NCBI GenBank assembly: GCA_002245135.1
Contig: NGBS01001160.1
Location: 744,001-808,000 of the forward strand
Reading direction: 5' to 3'
DNA: 64,000 nucleotides
From: Proteromonas lacertae
Lineage: Eukaryota; Sar; Bigyra; Opalinata; Proteromonadidae
Shown: positions 60,496 to 64,000 of the stretch, piece by piece
How the letters are laid out: every line of letters begins with the position of its first letter
Numbering within the stretch: the stretch's first letter is position 1
Position numbers and translations under genes: made by a program
The notes under the pieces: model-generated
The model's database searches: none
What the model saw: the letters and a program-made list of their open reading frames with translations, nothing else
Told to the model about the DNA's origin: nothing

Positions 60496-62727
60496 TTATT
60501 CTACCCTAATGGTGTTGCGGGTATAGGGAATTTCAGTCGATCTACTCTCACTACTTTGCATTTTCACATATTCTTTCAGTTCATCATATTTCCATATTCC
60601 ATTGATTATTTCACCCAAATTTTGATAAGTTCCTCTACCATGTCTTTTATCATACTTAAACTCTCCACTATACTTCGATCTATTCTTATATCTCAATTCA
60701 CCACTTCCAAACCTTTCATTATCTTTCCACATACCTATATAAACATCACCATTTGCATAATGGCAAGTTCCTAAGCCATTTCTTTTATCACCAACCCATT
60801 TTCCATTATAAATTTCTGTTTGAACACAATCAAGTGGATGATAAGTATATATTCCTTCACCATTTCTTCTATTATTCCTCCACAATCCTTCATACACTGA
60901 TCCATCTTCATATATACATTTTCCACTTCCATTTCTAACTCCTTCTTTCCAATATCCACTATAATATTCTCTATTATTGTTATAAATATATTCTCCACTT
61001 CCATCATATAATCCATTCATCCAATTACCTTTATAAACATCTCCATTTTTATATCTCATTTCACCATATCCAACTATTTGATTATGTTCATAATTACCTT
61101 TATAATAATCACCATTTGAAAATATTATTTCGACTATACCATTCATTTCATTATTTACATAATTTCCTATAATTTCTCTTATTTCATAACCATTTGGATA
61201 TTTTATTCTACATTTTCCATCAGTAATATTTCCATCTTTAAATATACCACTTATTGAATATCCATCTGGATTTATTAACTCACCAGAACCATCATATTCA
61301 CCATCTACAAATGAACCACGATATACAGTTCCATTAGATAATTTCAATAATCCATTTCCATTTGGTTTATCATCACTCCAATCACCAGTATATATTCCTC
61401 CTCTGTAAGAATAAGTAATTTCTCTTTTAGCTTCTTCTTCTCTTTCTTTTTCTTCTTCTTCTAATGATTTCTTGGTTTTGTAAGTTATAATATATCCGTT
61501 TTGATTTGGTTTATCTCCACTCAATCCTCCAATACAAACAATATTATTATCATTATTTATGAATATATTACCACCATATATTGTCTTTGGAATTAGACTA
61601 TTATTATCATTATTATTTTCATATTTCATCCATGTATAAGTAGTTAAATCCAATATATACACATCACTATTAACTTCACCATTTTCATTTATTCCACCAA
61701 TTACTATCATTGACATATTATCAATATTATTAAATATCATTCCACTACAATAATTACATAAACTCCTATTAGATGGAATACAACCAGTCATTGATAAATA
61801 TTTCCACTCTAAATTCTCTTTATCAAATAGAAAACAATCATTTAAAAAACATCCTTTACTTCTTCCACCATAAATTAATATTCCTTTATCAGTATTACAA
61901 TAACAAGAAAATGCTCTTGATTTTGGATTATTATTATTATTATTTGTATTTGTATTGTTTGGTGGTGGTTTGGGAATTGCTATTTTCTTCTTTCCTTTTA
62001 CTTCTTTTATTTTAGATATTGCAGAGGTTATTACTGTATTTGGCATCATCTGATGTGGATGGTATTATTAATTCCCATTTATTGAGTGAAATTGTATAAA
62101 TCCAAACATCATTATAATATGTATTACTTCTATTATTTACTCCACCAAAATAGAACAATTGATCTTCGTTTAAGACTGTAAATATTGAACCTAATCGTGG
62201 TGGTGGTAATTGTATTTCTATTGGTTCATTTTGTTTGGGTTTTTTGATTGGTGATTTTGGTGGTGATTTATTGGGTGATTTCTTTCTTTCTGGTGATTTT
62301 GGTTGTGTAACCGTTTCATCTATTATTGGCTCGAATGGAGTTTCTGGTAATAAGGTGAATATAGATGATTGAATATCATATTTGTAGAATTCACTTGATA
62401 AATGATAGATTCCTAGTTTCATCCATTACTTCACCTGAATATAAAAACACAGAATCACCACATTTTACACATCCACATCCTATAAATAAAGAGATTTATA
62501 GATATATATAATCTATACCTGATCTATTACGAATTGGTTTTTCAACTGGTACTTTTAGTCATTTTTAAATTATTTTTATTTACTTTTATAACTCGTATGT
62601 CTGAACTACAATATTTATCATAACTATATCCTCCAATAATCATAATTTCTTCATCATTTAGTTCCACAAAAGAACCTAAATGAGTTTCAAGATTGAAATC
62701 CTTCTGAATGCTCCAAAAAACCTCCAT
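60496..62727 (-). CDS. Kelch-repeat and MORN-repeat protein
   Basis: The N-terminal half has kelch-type beta-propeller blades (IMIIGGYSYDKYCSSDIRVI, LFYFGGVNNRSNTYYNDVWI, ILIYGGRSKGCFLNDCFLFD, MIVIGGINENGEVNSDVYIL). The C-terminal half has about eleven MORN repeats, for example YTGDWSDDKPNGNGLLKLSN and YEGLWRNNRRNGEGIYTY. MORN proteins often scaffold flagellar bases or membrane-cytoskeleton contacts, so with CFAP58 a flagellar role is plausible but unproven. A Pro/Lys/Ser linker (KSPERKKSPNKSPPKSP) separates two blades. An intron near 62481-62519 is GTAT/TAG. Three +1 breaks (about 62547, 62423 and 62042) interrupt the frame, with one protein on all sides. The start is the first in-frame ATG; an upstream exon cannot be excluded. 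Confidence 0.82.
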
Positions 62728-62839
62728 CAAATGTTTTTAAAAACAGTTTTAACCAAAATTATTTTCGTAAACCAAATTCTTACCAAACAAGCTTTTTTTC
62801 TCATTTCTTGCATCTCGTGAAATTCGCAAGTTATAGAGA

Positions 62840-64000
62840 ATGAATGATATTACAGAATTTCACAAACCCCATAGAAAGTCGATGAAAGGGAGAAAAGAGA
62901 ATGAAAAGAAGATCGAAAAACTCAAATCACTCAATCAGAAAAGTACCCATCCAGGAGTATAATTTTTATTCATAATTTTGTTGTTACAAATAGGCTTTTA
63001 CATTTGTACATGTTCAAAAAACAAATAGAAATGTTAGAAGAACTTTAAACATAGCTATAAAGAAACATGTAGTTCCAATGGTAAATAGACAGTCTGAAAA
63101 TCCACCACCAATAGTTGTTGCTGTTGTTGGACCTCCGACAAGTTGGTAAAAGTACATTAATTAGAGTATTCTTTATTATCAATTATTAAATCAATAGGGA
63201 CTAGTTAAAAAATACACTAAACATACAATAACAGATATAAAAGGACCAGTTACAGTAGTTAGTGGTAAAAATCGAAGAGTAACATTTATAGAATGTCCTA
63301 ACGATATAAATGCAATGGTCGACACAGCCAAAATAGCAGATTTAGTATTAGCATTAGTAGATGGTAGTTTTGGTTTTGAAATGGAAACATTTGAATTTAT
63401 CGATATGTTAAAGATCCACGGTTTTCCCAAAATTATGGGAGTGATGACCCATTTAGATCAATTCAAAGATTCAAAAGTCTTACAAAAAATGAAAAAAAGA
63501 TATAAGAATCGATTTTGGAGTGAAATTTATGATGGTGCAAAAATGTTTTACATCCCAGGAATAAAGAATGGGAAATACCCTAAAACCGAAATCCACAATT
63601 TAGCCTTATACATCTCCAGAATCAAATTCAGACCATTAAAATGGCGAAATGAACATCCTTATATCTTAGTAGATCGATATGAAGATATAACTAATCCATT
63701 GGATATAGAAAACAATAAAGAAATAGATAGAAATGTCGTATTATATGGATATGTAAGAGGAACATATTTAAAGAATGATTCACGTGTTCATTTAATTGGT
63801 GCTGGTGATTATACAATTCAATCAATTACAAAGTTACCAGATCCTTGTCCTTTACCAGATAAAGGTGAAGATGGAAAGAAGAAAAGAAGACATTTAAATG
63901 ATAAAGAAACATTATTATATGCACCAATGTCTAGTGTTGGTAATATTTTATTTGATAAAGATGCGATGTATATTAATATGAATGAAATAAAGATAAATAA
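62840..64000 (+). CDS. BMS1: Ribosome biogenesis GTPase BMS1 (5' part, runs off the window)
   Basis: BMS1 is a nucleolar GTPase required for small-subunit rRNA processing with RCL1. From the ATG at 62840: FHKPHRKSMKGRKENEKKIE, a 37-nt intron (about 62959-62995), HVQKTNRNVRRTLNIAIKKH, the P-loop region VVAVVGPP...VGKSTLIR, an intron near 63165-63197, then KKYTKHTITDIKGPVTVV, RRVTFIECPNDINAMVDTAK, DLVLALVDGSFGFEMETFEF and MGVMTHLDQF. The P-loop is interrupted by one extra base near 63137; without it the motif reads GPPQVGKST. The gene continues past 64000 without a stop. Confidence 0.93.

Noticed and set aside
1-64000. CRISPR array, insertion sequence, transposon, integrated virus or tRNA gene
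   Set aside because: I saw no direct-repeat array, transposase, integrase, capsid or reverse transcriptase motif, and no convincing tRNA cloverleaf; tRNA search software would settle the last point.

Overview
The window reads as nuclear DNA from a very AT-rich, gene-dense, flagellated eukaryotic microbe using the standard genetic code. Evidence: multi-exon genes with tiny introns (most 23-46 nt, GTAT at the 5' end, usually TAG at the 3' end, often a CTAAT or TAAT shortly before it), spliceosome-associated genes (CWC22, YJU2B/CCDC130), the ribosome-biogenesis GTPase BMS1, a bridge-like lipid transfer protein (VPS13) and the flagellar protein CFAP58. An ADP-forming acyl-CoA synthetase hints at an anaerobic or microaerophilic lifestyle, but an NDUFAF6-like protein is also present. 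I cannot place the organism more precisely from sequence alone.

Layout. 1-5730: two tandem copies of a large secreted/transmembrane surface protein gene (minus strand), the first cut by the window edge. 6100-11490: a membrane-anchored pseudokinase, an SR-rich/Tudor-like protein, a TKL-type kinase and the structure-specific nuclease SLX1. 11579-18506: a membrane-anchored GH35 beta-galactosidase, a lid-less Hsp70 and an acyl-CoA synthetase fused to a GNAT domain. 18825-27145: a class-C-like GPCR with a C-terminal RGS domain, CacyBP/SIP, a SETD3/6-like methyltransferase, an NDUFAF6-like protein and a MOB-family protein with a CaaX end. 27320-34379: HELQ/POLQ-type helicase with an N-terminal PIP-box, CFAP58 and PPP4R2. 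34481-40357: two paralogous ankyrin/WW-like/coiled-coil proteins, one ending in a degenerate kinesin motor. 40653-43902: an LRR protein, YJU2B/CCDC130 and an acidic nuclear-type protein. 44093-55789: VPS13. 55896-64000: FYVE protein, CWC22, a secreted EGF-repeat protein, a kelch-MORN protein and the start of BMS1.

Genes are not in operons. Intergenic spaces are mostly 60-370 bp, and the genes belong to ordinary eukaryotic pathways: signalling (kinases, GPCR-RGS, MOB, PPP4R2), DNA repair (SLX1, HELQ), splicing (CWC22, YJU2B), membrane traffic (VPS13, FYVE) and the flagellum (CFAP58, probably kelch-MORN).

A property of the whole window needs care. About two dozen conserved reading frames are broken by a single extra base, almost always +1, in at least eleven genes. 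Because essential, otherwise well-conserved genes are affected, I annotate each as one gene across the breaks and treat the breaks as probable consensus insertions, without excluding a biological cause. Many apparent small open frames are fragments of these genes or exons split by the tiny introns.
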